Source: Trichomonas vaginalis G3
Lineage: Eukaryota > Parabasalia > Trichomonadida > Trichomonadidae
DNA: 64,000 nucleotides
Direction: 5' to 3'
Assembly: GCF_026262505.1 (NCBI RefSeq)
Contig: NC_067207.1
Location: forward strand, 16,460,082-16,524,081
Part shown: one piece after another, positions 22,587 to 32,572 of the stretch
How positions within the stretch are numbered: the first letter of the stretch is position 1
How the letters are laid out: every line of letters starts with the position of its first letter
Notes under the pieces: model-generated
Database searches by the model: none
Seen by the model: the letters and a program-made list of their open reading frames with translations, nothing else
Told to the model about the DNA's origin: nothing
Made by a program: the position numbers and the translations under genes

Positions 22587-23267
22587 TTACTCACAATATT
22601 TTTGTACAAAACAACCCCAAGCTTTTAACTTCTTTTCTGCAGCTTCTAATGCTATCTTAGCGAGTTCATATTCTCTAAATTCTCTCTTTAAATTTTCTTG
22701 TTCCCATTGGTCTAGTTCGAATGGAGAATCTCTATAACCATAACATAACTCACGTTCATGTTCTAATTGTTTTTCGCGCATTTTTCTAACTTCTTGTTCG
22801 AACAAAGGTTTAGCATTCTCTACTGTATCTTCAAGTTCTTCTTCATCTAATTTCTCATGAACTTTCTTGTCTATGGAGTCCATAATTTTTCCAACTGCTA
22901 TGCAATATTTTGGAGAAGCCCACATTGCTATATAGTTTATAAGTCTTGGGTCTACATACGTTCCTCTAACTTGTTTGATTTCATCAGGAATTCCTGCATG
23001 AATTTTGTATAAAAAGCAACAGTCTGAATTCCGGCGGTTGCTATATTCTTCACAAAATGCCTTATAATACTCTTCCCAGGACTTATTTTCCAACAACTTT
23101 CTAAAGTCTTTCCTAAACTGCTGACACATATTTGTTGCATTAATGTAACCATCCTTGTCTCTACGTAAGACTTCAATACCGTTATAAGTGCCTTTTGTGA
23201 ATGTTTCGCCATTAGATTTGTTCGTAAATGATTTTGCTTCGACTGACATTTCTGTTCTTACATACAA
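22587..23267 (-). CDS. KilA-N domain DNA-binding protein
   Basis: 226 residues, one open frame. Residues about 25-135 form a KilA-N domain: DKDGYINATNMCQQF at 37-51, W64 with the following aromatic run, and the signature VRGTYVDPRLINYIAMWASP at 100-119. Residues 136-215 are a charged coiled coil. The second ATG (M7) is an equally possible start. KilA-N domains bind DNA in poxviruses, phages and large DNA viruses, and are hugely amplified in T. vaginalis. The gene converges on the primase/helicase and shares its promoter block and upstream repeat, so it may bind those repeats and regulate the cassette. The frame is intact. Confidence 0.85.
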   Translation of the reverse strand: MYVRTEMSVEAKSFTNKSNGETFTKGTYNGIEVLRRDKDGYINATNMCQQFRKDFRKLLENKSWEEYYKAFCEEYSNRRNSDCCFLYKIHAGIPDEIKQVRGTYVDPRLINYIAMWASPKYCIAVGKIMDSIDKKVHEKLDEEELEDTVENAKPLFEQEVRKMREKQLEHERELCYGYRDSPFELDQWEQENLKREFREYELAKIALEAAEKKLKAWGCFVQKYCE

Positions 23268-23325
23268 AATAAAAAAATAAAAATAATTTTAAAACTAACT
23301 TTATTTTTGGACTGCATCAAATTTC
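23268..23325 (-). promoter_or_regulatory. Promoter block of the KilA-N gene
   Basis: On the minus strand it matches 19702-19766 over about 58 bp with one clear mismatch and a divergent end next to the ATG. It sits between repeat unit R4 and the KilA-N start. Confidence 0.65.
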
Positions 23326-23440
23326 CTGTGTTGTTGTCTAAATGTCATGTTGTCTCATTTTTTCAGAGAAGTTAAATAACCTGGTGACCTGGTGACCTGG
23401 TGACCTCATCAGTTCTTCAAAAATAATTAATTATTGAATG
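23325..23440 (+). repeat. Outer copy (R4) of the cassette repeat
   Basis: Same orientation as the 22108 array, but with three CTGGTGAC iterons (23380-23404) instead of the CATGGTA type. It thus matches the outermost left copy L1 best, making the whole 19489-23440 segment roughly mirror-symmetric. Confidence 0.75.
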
Positions 23441-23518
23441 ACCTAATTAATTACAGACATAAAATATATTTAGTTCATTCGGTAAGCCTAAACCCTTTGG
23501 GTCAAGTCTCAAGCACAT

Positions 23519-24844
23519 TCAATGAATGCGGTACCATGCGAATACAGTCACAAATGGTGGCATGTAATCTTTACCCGAGCCTGTTGGATTTGTTGTGAAA
23601 GTGTGTGAATGATTACCTGCGGTTCCACAGAAAATACCTGTGCTTGAATCTACTGGGTCAGTTGTGATATCATATCTATTCATTCCCCATCTATCCGAAC
23701 CCGCTGCAAGATTTATATAACCTCTTTTTGTTATTGAATGTGAATGATTACCTGTTGTGTTTGTAGTTCCTGTATGAGTGTGCGGTGGAAGGTTTGCTTC
23801 TTTAATTTTCTTCGAACCTCCTGTTTGCTTTGAATATCTAGCACAGTATAAGAATTTATCTACAATCTGCTTCCACGTACCAAAACCTAAAACTTCTGAT
23901 GGATTTGTTGAGTTCATTGATGTATAAATAGAACCAACAGGGTATAATGTTTGAAGTATTTCCGTCTTTAATGTTTGAAGCTCTGTTTTGTCAGCTTTCT
24001 TATCATATAAATCTTGAGCAGTGAATTTAACGTTATTTTCATCATCCATGACATAAACATTTCTACATCTAATGTATTTCATCGTTGTTATGTTTTCATC
24101 CGATGTTAAACCTTGTGGAAAGTTAGGAGGTTTACAATATAATGCATCCCCATCAGTTCCTTCAACCGTTCCTTCAATACTTTCTATAGCAACAGTTGAG
24201 AAGAAAGTATGTGTATGGTTCTTATCTGCCTTCTTATTTAATTCACTATCCACATATTCCTTATCTGCCTTCTTATTTAACTCATCGTTAACATATGTTT
24301 TATCCGCTTTAAGGTCTAAACATCCTGAAACCCATCCTGTATCAGCTTTAGTTTTTAAAATCTTTGATGTCCATTCATGATACCATTCAACCATTTCTTT
24401 AATTTCATTATCTTTTTCATCCACATATTCCTTATCTGCCTTCTTATTTAACTCACTATTCACATATTCCTTATCTACCTTCTTCATTATGTCATTTAGG
24501 AAACCTTCTATGAATTCCTCATTTAAATTAAATCTTCCAATCTTCAAAACTTTAGGAAATGCATTTAATGCGTAATATCTCTGTTCTTCTGGTGGAATTG
24601 ATGTTATATCATCCGTTATACCTTTAATTTTAGAATTCATAAATAAAATTTCTTTTATATTTGATATCACTGCACCACCTTTGCAAACGAATTCGAAATG
24701 TTCATTTTTCAATACTATCTCCAAATCTCCATATTTCAACCTTTGCGTTTGTTCTGCCGTCTTTGAATTATATGCATATATGGCGTATGTAATGGTCTGA
24801 AGAACCTGGGTGTTTTGTGCCTTAAGTTGTTGTGGTTTAATCAT
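23519..24844 (-). CDS. Phage tail-fibre-like protein of Polinton 1
   Basis: 441 residues, one open frame. Residues about 1-110 are globular, beginning with QNTQVLQTITYAIYAYN. Residues about 115-215 hold repeats of the type NKKADKEYVDSEL, the ADKxYV coiled-coil units common in phage tail fibres. The C-terminal about 145 residues follow the pattern of phage baseplate/fibre tips: YPVGSIYTSMNSTNPSEVLG with a following GTWKQI, GG-K-I, LPPHTHTG, GNHSH twice, and a final PPFVTVFAWYRIH. I infer a trimeric, virion-exposed attachment fibre. The start of its counterpart in Polinton 2 is at 63342. Confidence 0.75.
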   Translation of the reverse strand: MIKPQQLKAQNTQVLQTITYAIYAYNSKTAEQTQRLKYGDLEIVLKNEHFEFVCKGGAVISNIKEILFMNSKIKGITDDITSIPPEEQRYYALNAFPKVLKIGRFNLNEEFIEGFLNDIMKKVDKEYVNSELNKKADKEYVDEKDNEIKEMVEWYHEWTSKILKTKADTGWVSGCLDLKADKTYVNDELNKKADKEYVDSELNKKADKNHTHTFFSTVAIESIEGTVEGTDGDALYCKPPNFPQGLTSDENITTMKYIRCRNVYVMDDENNVKFTAQDLYDKKADKTELQTLKTEILQTLYPVGSIYTSMNSTNPSEVLGFGTWKQIVDKFLYCARYSKQTGGSKKIKEANLPPHTHTGTTNTTGNHSHSITKRGYINLAAGSDRWGMNRYDITTDPVDSSTGIFCGTAGNHSHTFTTNPTGSGKDYMPPFVTVFAWYRIH

Positions 24845-24868
24845 TTATTATGATTTAAAAATAAATAT

Positions 24869-25579
24869 TTAATCTGTTATCTCATCAGCTATTTTCTCTA
24901 TTTGAAATTGCCATAATATTTCATTCATGAATTCTAAATCACAATCAAATAGGTCAGTTATTCTAAATTTAATATTTGATAAATCTTTTGAATGAAGAAT
25001 AAATGAATTCCCGGATAATTGAAACGGATATGATAAAGAAAATGTGTTTAAGTTGATGGATAAAATGTTTTGTATTGATGGGTAAGAGTTAGGGTCTAAT
25101 GTTTGGTGTGAAAATCTCATTGGGGTATTAACTTTATCACATTTGATTAAAATGAAATTGGAACCAGTGTCAGAATACAAAACACCCCCAACATCTTTTT
25201 CAAAATTTAATATCCCCAACAATGAACGAAGATGAGGAGTACAAAATTTAATTTTCAGCGGAAATTTAATAAGGTTATTTATTTCATCAAGTTCAAAAAG
25301 TTTATCGGGTTTTGATTTAAAATTTTCTTCATACCATACGATAAATGATTCATTTAAATAACTTAAAATCATGTTAATATCCCATTTCGTTATCACATTA
25401 TTTATATACATATCATACGTTTTTTCATGGTCATCTTTAATAAATGATATATAATCTGAAGGGTCTAAAAGAATGGGATTAAATTTACCACTCACAGAAA
25501 CGAGACTAACATTATAAATTCCGCTAACTGTTAAATTTAATTCACAGTTATTATTCGAAATAATATTGATAATTGACAT
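24869..25579 (-). CDS. Polinton conserved protein, probable structural (236 aa)
   Basis: Uninterrupted frame of 236 residues, with a close homologue at 62607-63317 in Polinton 2. Beta-rich hydrophobic patterning (NLTVSGIYNVSLVSVSGKFN; FSLSYPFQLSGNSFILH) suggests a jelly-roll or other virion component, and it lies between the fibre and capsid genes. No family was recognised. The 5' end lies close to the divergent gene on the other strand, so the two must share a compact bidirectional promoter. Confidence 0.6.
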   Translation of the reverse strand: MSIINIISNNNCELNLTVSGIYNVSLVSVSGKFNPILLDPSDYISFIKDDHEKTYDMYINNVITKWDINMILSYLNESFIVWYEENFKSKPDKLFELDEINNLIKFPLKIKFCTPHLRSLLGILNFEKDVGGVLYSDTGSNFILIKCDKVNTPMRFSHQTLDPNSYPSIQNILSINLNTFSLSYPFQLSGNSFILHSKDLSNIKFRITDLFDCDLEFMNEILWQFQIEKIADEITD

Positions 25580-25598
25580 TTTTATTACGATTAAAAAT

Positions 25599-26078
25599 AT
25601 GGTAAAGCGTTATTTTCCAGTGATAAATAAAACTAGAATAAGATTACCTCAAGAATTCATAAATTCAACGAATAAGAAATTCATTCATGTTATAAATTTT
25701 AGTGTTTTCAGAAAATATGAGTCGATGTCATATTCATCAACAGGTTATATTTCACTTCATTCAAATTTAGTTCAATCAAACCCATATAATGACCATTTCA
25801 TAAGATTTTCAGATGGTATTAAAAATGTAATTGATAGATTAAAATATGAACAGATTGACAATATCGAATTTTTGGAATTTTGGTTTAAATATCCCGATGG
25901 AAAAAAGATTGAAGTTAAAGATAAAGCTGATACTATAACAAAAACAATTACAATGACCGATCCAGATAGTGGGGAACAAAAAGAAATAAAACAAACGATA
26001 GAAACTGGTGAAAGGTCAATTATTATTGATTATGATTCAAAGGATTATTATTCAATAATGTTAATGCTTGAATATTAA
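25599..26078 (+). CDS. Polinton conserved protein (about 160 aa), divergent from 24869
   Basis: I prefer the ATG at 25599 (MVKRYFPVINKTRIRLPQEF), because an upstream in-frame ATG at 25566 would overlap the divergent gene. The homologue at 62108-62620 is essentially the same. Notable blocks are a beta-rich N-terminal half and an acidic segment with repeated Thr (TITKTITMTDPDSGEQKEI). It ends tail-to-tail with 26075. Function unknown; probably structural by position. Confidence 0.55.
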   Translation: MVKRYFPVINKTRIRLPQEFINSTNKKFIHVINFSVFRKYESMSYSSTGYISLHSNLVQSNPYNDHFIRFSDGIKNVIDRLKYEQIDNIEFLEFWFKYPDGKKIEVKDKADTITKTITMTDPDSGEQKEIKQTIETGERSIIIDYDSKDYYSIMLMLEY

Positions 26079-26742
26079 ATAGCCTTAACAAAGAATTTTT
26101 CAAGTGATATTTTATATTCATCAACTATTTTATTATAAATATCATTATATGTTAAATGAAGTTCAGTTGTTGTTCCGTTCTTTGATATCTTAATTGTGCT
26201 AATATCCTTTATAGGATTTATTTTTGCAACTGTTCCGCAGCATGAAACCTCATCATCTATGAAAAATTGAATCTTAACGTCTGAATCTTGAACATCACAA
26301 AGAATGGCGATAATGTGAATTAATGATTCATAAGGTAAAATAATTAAACCGGATTGGTCAATTAAATTTATTATTGAATCATAATTATTAATTATTATAT
26401 CACGGTAAATTTTCATTAATTCAGAATTAATGTCTATTTTATATGGGTTCTCGATGTTTGATGAAAGAGGTGGGGGTATGTTGGATAAGTGGGAATCTCA
26501 ACAGGTTCTTTACCAGGTTCAGATAAAATGATTGGGTCTCCATCTTCTTTATTTTGCTTCTCCTCCTTTTTCGGTAAGTCACGAGTTAATAAATTTGGTT
26601 GAGTTGCTGACCTTGTTAATTCAGGGCTAACATTAACTTTAACATTTTGAATAATTCGTGATTTATCATCATTTACGTTATAACCAACCGTAATCTCTGC
26701 TTTTGCGTTAGTGTTCTTTTGACTAGTGAAACGTCTTCTCAT
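26075..26742 (-). pseudogene. Polinton conserved two-part protein, broken
   Basis: The N-terminal section is basic (MRRRFTSQKNTNAKAEITVG), followed by a proline-rich linker and a C-terminal section with INLIDQSGLIILPYESLIHI and a CCGTV motif. The same gene is at 61419-62101 in Polinton 2. It is interrupted in both elements. No recognised domain; by position between fibre and capsid genes, a virion component is possible. Confidence 0.55.
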
Positions 26743-27606
26743 TTATATTCGAATAAAAAAATATATTTAAACTTTTATTTTGCTGGAACTTTTGAATCTA
26801 TTATTCCCTGTATTTGTTCATGAAGTTGATTTTTAGCATTTTCATCGAAATTAATAGACCGAATATATTCATTAATTGCATTCTTATAATCATCTGATTT
26901 CTCAAATTTTCTTTTATCTGATTCCTTAACTAAATCATAAGTTAAACCTCGTTGCTGATATAATGGTTTCTTAATTAAATCTTTGAATGCTTGAGATAAA
27001 GCACCTGATGCAATTCTTGCTACTATAATTGGTTGGAATTGCTGTTTAAGTTCATCTTTAACATTTGCGAAAACTGGATCGAATAAAGCAACTTTAAAGA
27101 ATTTCTTAGCTGAAATTTCAGGTCTAATATTTGCATATTGACCATCAAACTGGTTAGAATATCGTGGTAATCCATCCGGTCCCTCTTGAATAGCATTTAA
27201 TTCTTCATTGAAATAAGAATAAGGATTATGACGATATGAATTAATTGGACCATTTTCACCTTCTCCAATGTATTGTTTAACAGCTTTTCCATTTTCATCA
27301 AATTGCATAGGATAACGTTCATTATATGCTTTACGTTTAGGATAATCAGACATAGTTAATTTATAACCATTTATGACTTTAATATTACCTTGACCATCAG
27401 TAACGAAAACTTCATTTATACCATCAGGTTTTCCATTTGGACCCGTAATGTCTGCTTCGTGTGCTTCCCAATTTGGACCATGACGTTTGGCATATGCTTG
27501 AGCTTCTGGTAATGTTAAAACGTTTCTCATTTGTTTAACATCTTTTTGAAGACCAGCAACAATATGAACTAATTCTTTCATTCCATCAGGAACTTTCATA
27601 GTTCTA

Positions 27607-28906
27607 TAGGGTGTCCAAAGGTGCGTTTAGCACAGCGCTCTATATGAGACTATTAAAGGAGATATATGCTGATTATAAATATATAATAAAAAATATGAAT
27701 ATATGTATATGATGAGTAAGTTGTATTTTGGCGCCATGCCGGGATATAAAATGAATTTTGAGACAAGAGGCGGTTTCGCGGGAAATTTTGGCGGGATTTT
27801 TTTCATTTTTTTAATGAATCATAAAGAAAACATCCTCGCTCTTGCAAAAAAATGCAAAGACTGTAAAAAATCTACGAGACATTGGTAAAATGCTTCGGTA
27901 TGGATGCTCCTAGCTATTCCACTGTAACGTATCATGTTAGGATGTATCACTTCATGACCAAAAAGGCGCCCATCATAAAAATTGACAAAAAATCGCCGGA
28001 TCAAAGAAAAATCAAAGCAATTCTTCAAGCGCTAGATAAAGACCCAAGAGCATCACTCAGAAGGATAGAGGAGATGACAAAGATACCACGTACAACAGTC
28101 AGTTATTATCTGCACAATTATTTGAACTACAAACTAGCGTATACACGTTGGGTTCCGCACAACCTTAATTCAGTTCAAAAAAATCTAGAGTCCAATCTTC
28201 GAAAGAGCTCCTCTCTATATTGGGTGCGTATCAATCCAAGAAGTTTCGCTTTTTAGTAACAGGGATGAGTCTTGGTTTCAATATGCAACAGAAGCCAAAA
28301 TCATGTGGATCCCGAAGGATGAAGATCCGCAAACATTCCCGAAGAAAAAAATTGACACACCAATGATGATGTTGTCGGTTTTTTGGGCGTGAATGGCATC
28401 ATCGCAATTGATATTCTTCAAAAACCTAATACGATGAATGCTCAGTATCTAATTGACAATGTTCTTACTCAAATTATCAATTCTGATGAGTTTGAGAAAT
28501 CCAAACAACAAAAACAAAAGTTTGCAATTCATTTTGATAATTCAAGAGTTCACAAAAGTCATAAGATAATGAATTACTTGGTGGAAAACAATGTCAAAGT
28601 TGTTCCAAACCCGATTTATTCACCTGATATTGCACCCTCTGACTTTTATTTATTCGGCACGCTAAAAAAGAGAGCTGAAGGACGCGAATTCGCGAGTCCA
28701 GATGATCTTGAAAATTTTGTAAGAGAGCAATTTGAGCAATTTTCTCATGATGATTTAAAGCGTGTCTTTCAAGCCTGGATCGATCGCTGCGAACGCGTGA
28801 TTGAATCCAATGGTGATTATATTTAAATAAACTTTATATATATGTAACTTGTTTATTTCTATTCGCAGTATTCAGGTTTGTGCTAAACACACCTTTGGAC
28901 ACCCTA
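27607..28906 (+). mobile_element. Mariner (DD34D) copy 1, inside Polinton 1
   Basis: 1,300 bp with terminal inverted repeats starting TAGGGTGTCCAAAGGTG and ending CACCTTTGGACACCCTA, flanked by TA at 27605-27606 and 28907-28908. Nearly identical to copy 2 at 34842-36142. Size and type fit the T. vaginalis mariner family that I recall as Tvmar1. It is absent from the equivalent site in Polinton 2 (near 60503), so it inserted after the two elements diverged. Confidence 0.92.
27813..28826 (+). pseudogene. Mariner transposase, copy 1 (frameshifted)
   Basis: Encodes a mariner transposase: N-terminal helix-turn-helix region (KIPRTTVSYYLHNYL), then the catalytic DD34D domain with DESW, HFDNSRVHKSH and YSPDIAPSDFYLFG; 34 residues separate the last two catalytic aspartates. 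Compared with copy 2 it lacks one A of an A7 run near 27870, a G near 28263 and a G near 28386. Both copies share a further frame change at the A7 run 28177-28183, just before the KELLSILGAY segment. It cannot make an intact enzyme. Confidence 0.88.
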
Positions 28907-29016
28907 TATTATATACACCCCTTTTGTTTGTCCCTTGTTTTAATGGAACCTGTAGAAGATTTACCATTTCTGTCATGTTTAATTATAAATAAAAAATAAA
29001 AATTAATCATAAAAAG

Positions 29017-29842
29017 TTAATCAAATTTAACACTTCCTTTATTTAAATCAACTATTATTTTTCCATGTTCACCTAATTGCTGATATTGTGTGTAAAGTTC
29101 ATTAATGCTCATTGGTAAATTCACTTGATAAAGCATAACGTTCAACTGTTGACGACTAAACCCACTGAAAATGAAAAGTGTTGATAGATTTGATTTAATG
29201 TTTGTGCTTAATGCTTTGAAATATTGAACAGCCATAAAGAATGAACACTGAATGTGTCGACATTGAGTTAATAACTGATTAAAATATGATTTCTCATTTG
29301 TTATTAGTTTGATTTCACTGCATCATCTAGAAAAATGAGTGAATGCAAAAATTCTTTATCAAAATTTGAAATAGAAAGTGTTTCAAATAATTCATCCCGT
29401 TGTTTATCAATAATTTTATCCTCTAATCCTTGCTTCTTGATTGTATTATATAATTCTTTATACATTAAAAAGTTTTTTAAATAATCTTCTGCTTCTTCTT
29501 GTGATAAATAAATAATTGGAATTTTGATTAAATGCTTTAAAGATTCAAATGTATCATCTGAAGGTGAACCTGAACGGTTGATATAAATTAACACATGTGA
29601 ATAGGGGAAGTGTTAGCAATAATGATAATTTATTTTAATATCGTTAATGTTTTACCTTTATTTTGTTTACCAATTGCTGCAGTGATTGAATTTAAGTAAC
29701 ATTCAGAATATGGAATTTTCATTAATTTTTCCTTAGATAGAGCATTTCTATTATCACTCAATGCTTCATTAATCATATCATCTACGTATGTATATATACT
29801 CCTGCTAATTCTTCATAAGGGGTGGATGAATTTAAAATCCAT
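29017..29842 (-). pseudogene. Polinton packaging ATPase (FtsK/HerA-A32 type), broken
   Basis: A Walker A region (AAIGKQNKGKT) and a Walker B (LHSLIFLDDAV) in a protein of about 270 residues match the genome-packaging ATPases of Polintons and related viruses. A downstream FFMAVQYFKAL...FIFSGF segment fits sensor motifs of the fold. The homologue is at 59570-60395. Placement beside the capsid gene fits a DNA-packaging module. Interrupted in a few places. Confidence 0.75.
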
Positions 29843-29865
29843 TTAATCAAAATAAATTTATAATT

Positions 29866-31500
29866 TTAAACATTTCTATTCATCAATATTTCATCATATG
29901 AACTTCTATACTGCGGTGGTGTACCTGTTGGATGATATTTCAAACCTTCATCCGGTGTCCATGTCCAATACGTAGTCCTAGTAAACCAAACCTGAGGAGG
30001 ATTTGTCACCTTTGAACAGTAAGTGTCATTTACACCCTGAATGATTGGATATGCTTTCGCTTGTACTGTAACTTGTGAGTTGAAAGTTTCTAATCCATCA
30101 AAGAATATACCCGCTCCATCACGTTGAACTGGAATAGTGCATAAGAATGAAGTTTGGTCTTTCCATGTTCTAGCTAATGGCGTGCCATCATCATTCAGTG
30201 GTCTAGTTAATGAGTCCTCGTATTCTTCTGTACATTCATTCACTCCATCTAAATCAGAAGCTTGAAGCATACGTGTAAAGAATATGTCACCCACTGTGGT
30301 CATCGCTTAATCGGGGAAGTTTCTGGAATCTATAGTGACCTGAAGACCTCGAAGCATTGGATTTTCTAAAACTGTTCTTTGCATTGCATTCTTCGGAAAT
30401 GTTAACACACATCTGTAACATTATGAAGAGCGTATGAGAAATCTGAGCTGATACCTTCAGGAGTGATGCAACCTCCATTTAGTGAACGAACGTCAATATG
30501 TTGAGCTGGAATCATGAATGGATCTTCCTTACTGAATAAACGTGTATTGCTTTAACTGATTCTTCAATTAAACCGTATCCTGGTGTAATGCATTTATCCT
30601 CTAAAACTTCCATCTTTGTGCATGAAATAATAACGTCTTCAACTGTTGCGTCAGCAGATGTAGCGGCTAAGCTTGTAATTAATTTGGCAGGAAGTCCGAT
30701 TTGTTGGAATTTGCGATCATATTTATAAACATGATTCATAATCTTTTCATAATTTTCACCAGTTATCTTTTCATAAACGTAATTTTGTAAATCAGCAACT
30801 CTTAACGGGTCAACCTGACAAAATACTAAAGTATCCCTGAAAACATAATATTTAAGAATGATTTCACCAAATGATTTAGGATAATCATCGAACGCCTGAA
30901 ATGCTAACAAATCATTTACCGGAATAATCATATCAAAAGTGATATTAACTTCTTCATTTGCTTTAGTGAAAACTTCTGAAGGGTCAATATATTTACCACA
31001 TACTGAGTTATCATATTTTTGAACATTATTATATAACGAATGAACAAACTTTTTAACTTTCCTTTCTGATTTTGGTTTATATGTTGCAAATGCGAAAGAT
31101 TCACGGGCGCAATCCATCTGAAGATAACCGGCATCACCTCTTTCGGTTTCTACTTCTAATTGTTTAAAGCTTTGATTTGATGATTTGTAACCAACGAATA
31201 AACGCATGCATTTAAAAGCGGCATCACATGTGAAAGCTTTATTTGAAACTAGAGTTGCTTTAACTTTGCGTTTAATATATGTGTCACCTAATTGGTTCAC
31301 ATCATGAGCTGGATTTGTAATTCTTAAATGAGTTTGTTTATCATCAAAATATGGAGCATCAGAGTCATAGCATGAACTTTCAAGTTCTCTATAATATCTT
31401 CTACCGTCATTCTTTGCGAATATTTCATTTATCTTTCGAATGAATGAAATACATTTCCATTAATCGGTTTAGTGTTTGGCACCAAATAGTTAGTCGTCAT
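29866..31500 (-). pseudogene. Major capsid protein candidate of Polinton 1, broken
   Basis: About 545 codons beginning MTTNYLVPNTKPINGNVFHS, closely similar to 57907-59545. The length, its place next to the packaging ATPase and beta-rich sequence with evenly spaced aromatic residues fit the double jelly-roll major capsid protein known from Polintons; I assign it by context and general character rather than a specific motif. The C-terminal part (WTWTPDEGLKYHPTGTPPQY) is conserved in both elements. A few breaks. Confidence 0.65.
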
Positions 31501-31567
31501 TTATTAATAAATAAAAAATCAAAATTAAAAGATGAAAATGAATTTTTAATTTTAATGAATATCAACT

Positions 31568-31775
31568 ATGGCTGCAGGATTCTTTAAAAAATTATGGGAT
31601 AAAGTAAAAAGAGGAGCGCATAAAGTTTGGGAACATTGAAGAAAGGAGCAAATTGGATATTTAAGAATAAAGAAGCAATTAGTGACGTTGCTGAATCAAT
31701 AACGCCAAAAGCTGCCCAATAAGAGAAATATTAAATAAAGGAGAAAAAGTTTATCAAGACTTCAACCGATACTAA
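31568..31775 (+). pseudogene. Small basic minor-capsid-like protein of Polinton 1
   Basis: About 70 codons starting MAAG followed by an amphipathic basic helix with FKKLWDKVKRGAHKVW, then a second helix. The intact homologue is at 57622-57837. It shares its FKKLWD start with the gene on the opposite strand just to the right, implying an old duplication. The short, amphipathic, basic character resembles minor capsid or cement proteins of adenovirus-like viruses; inferred. Damaged here. Confidence 0.5.
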
Positions 31776-31805
31776 GATAAAAATAATATTTATTTATTTT
31801 TCCAC

Positions 31806-32038
31806 TATCTACCTCCTATTTTATTAAGTATTCCTTCAGCTATTCCACCAATTGCGTTACCTGCTTGTGCTCCATCGCCGGATTACCTGCTTTAGTACCT
31901 AATACTCCACCTATGATAGTTCTGCCGTTTTCGCTACTGGTGCCAAAAAGTTTGCAATGGGTTTAATAATCTTTTTATGAACCCAACCCGCAGCTTTCTT
32001 AATTCCATCCCATAATTTTTTTAAAGAATCCTGCAGCC
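31806..32038 (-). pseudogene. Small Gly/Ala-rich minor-capsid-like protein of Polinton 1
   Basis: About 75 codons containing a VANFLAPVAKTAGTIIGGVL block, i.e. a Gly/Ala-rich hydrophobic helix with a potential membrane-active character, as in protein VI-like minor capsid proteins. The homologue is at 57365-57598. Divergently placed from 31568. Damaged; assignment tentative. Confidence 0.45.
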
Positions 32039-32109
32039 TTTCTGATTTAATATTAATTAAAAAATATATTTCATCACTTATATTCTAATTTTTATTTAAT
32101 GATAATGAA

Positions 32110-32463
32110 ACGATTTTAAAATAAATGAAACAGAGGAGGAAGAAATAAGTGAAAATGTTGAACAAAAAATAAATGTTGTTAAACCAATTACTGAAATAAA
32201 AATTTTTTCATCTATTGAAGAATTTAATGACTATTATGCTAATATAAAAATTATTTGAAGAATTGACAACATGTAAATTGAATAAAATGTTTAAAGTTGA
32301 TGGATTCAAAATTTCAAAAATAAAAGGAGTGGTTAGTTTGAAATCTATTCCTCAATCAAGAATCACCTCATTAATGAAAATTGATGATTTAACAAAAAGA
32401 ATAGAAGAGATTGAAGAAAGAGTAAATCAGATAATTGATTTCATAAATTCAAATAATCATTAG
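32110..32463 (+). pseudogene. Coiled-coil protein near the right end of Polinton 1
   Basis: An acidic N-terminus, a conserved CKLNKMFKVDGFKISKIKG block, and a C-terminal coiled coil (DDLTKRIEEIEERVNQIIDF). The homologue is at 57000-57298 and a shortened mirrored tail lies at 12180-12300. Function unknown. Interrupted. Confidence 0.5.
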
Positions 32464-32572
32464 TTTCTTAAAGTTCTATGTTGATTCTGAGACATGAATG
32501 TTTATTTTTCAATTTCTTCTTCTCGTTTATGAGGTCTTTGATTATGACTCCATTGATTCCATTCAGGATTTA

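Larger units (their letters stand above)
26775..28976 (-). pseudogene. Polinton conserved protein split by a mariner
   Basis: A gene of about 300 codons with its homologue at 60436-61334. It starts at 28976 ([10 protein letters not shown]), is interrupted near codon 22 by the mariner at 27607-28906, and continues to 26775. Features are a [20 protein letters not shown] helix, an [20 protein letters not shown] segment and a Pro/Tyr-rich middle. The first two-thirds closely match Polinton 2 but the last about 100 residues are clearly diverged, unlike the neighbouring genes. Function unknown; conserved between both elements. Confidence 0.65.
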
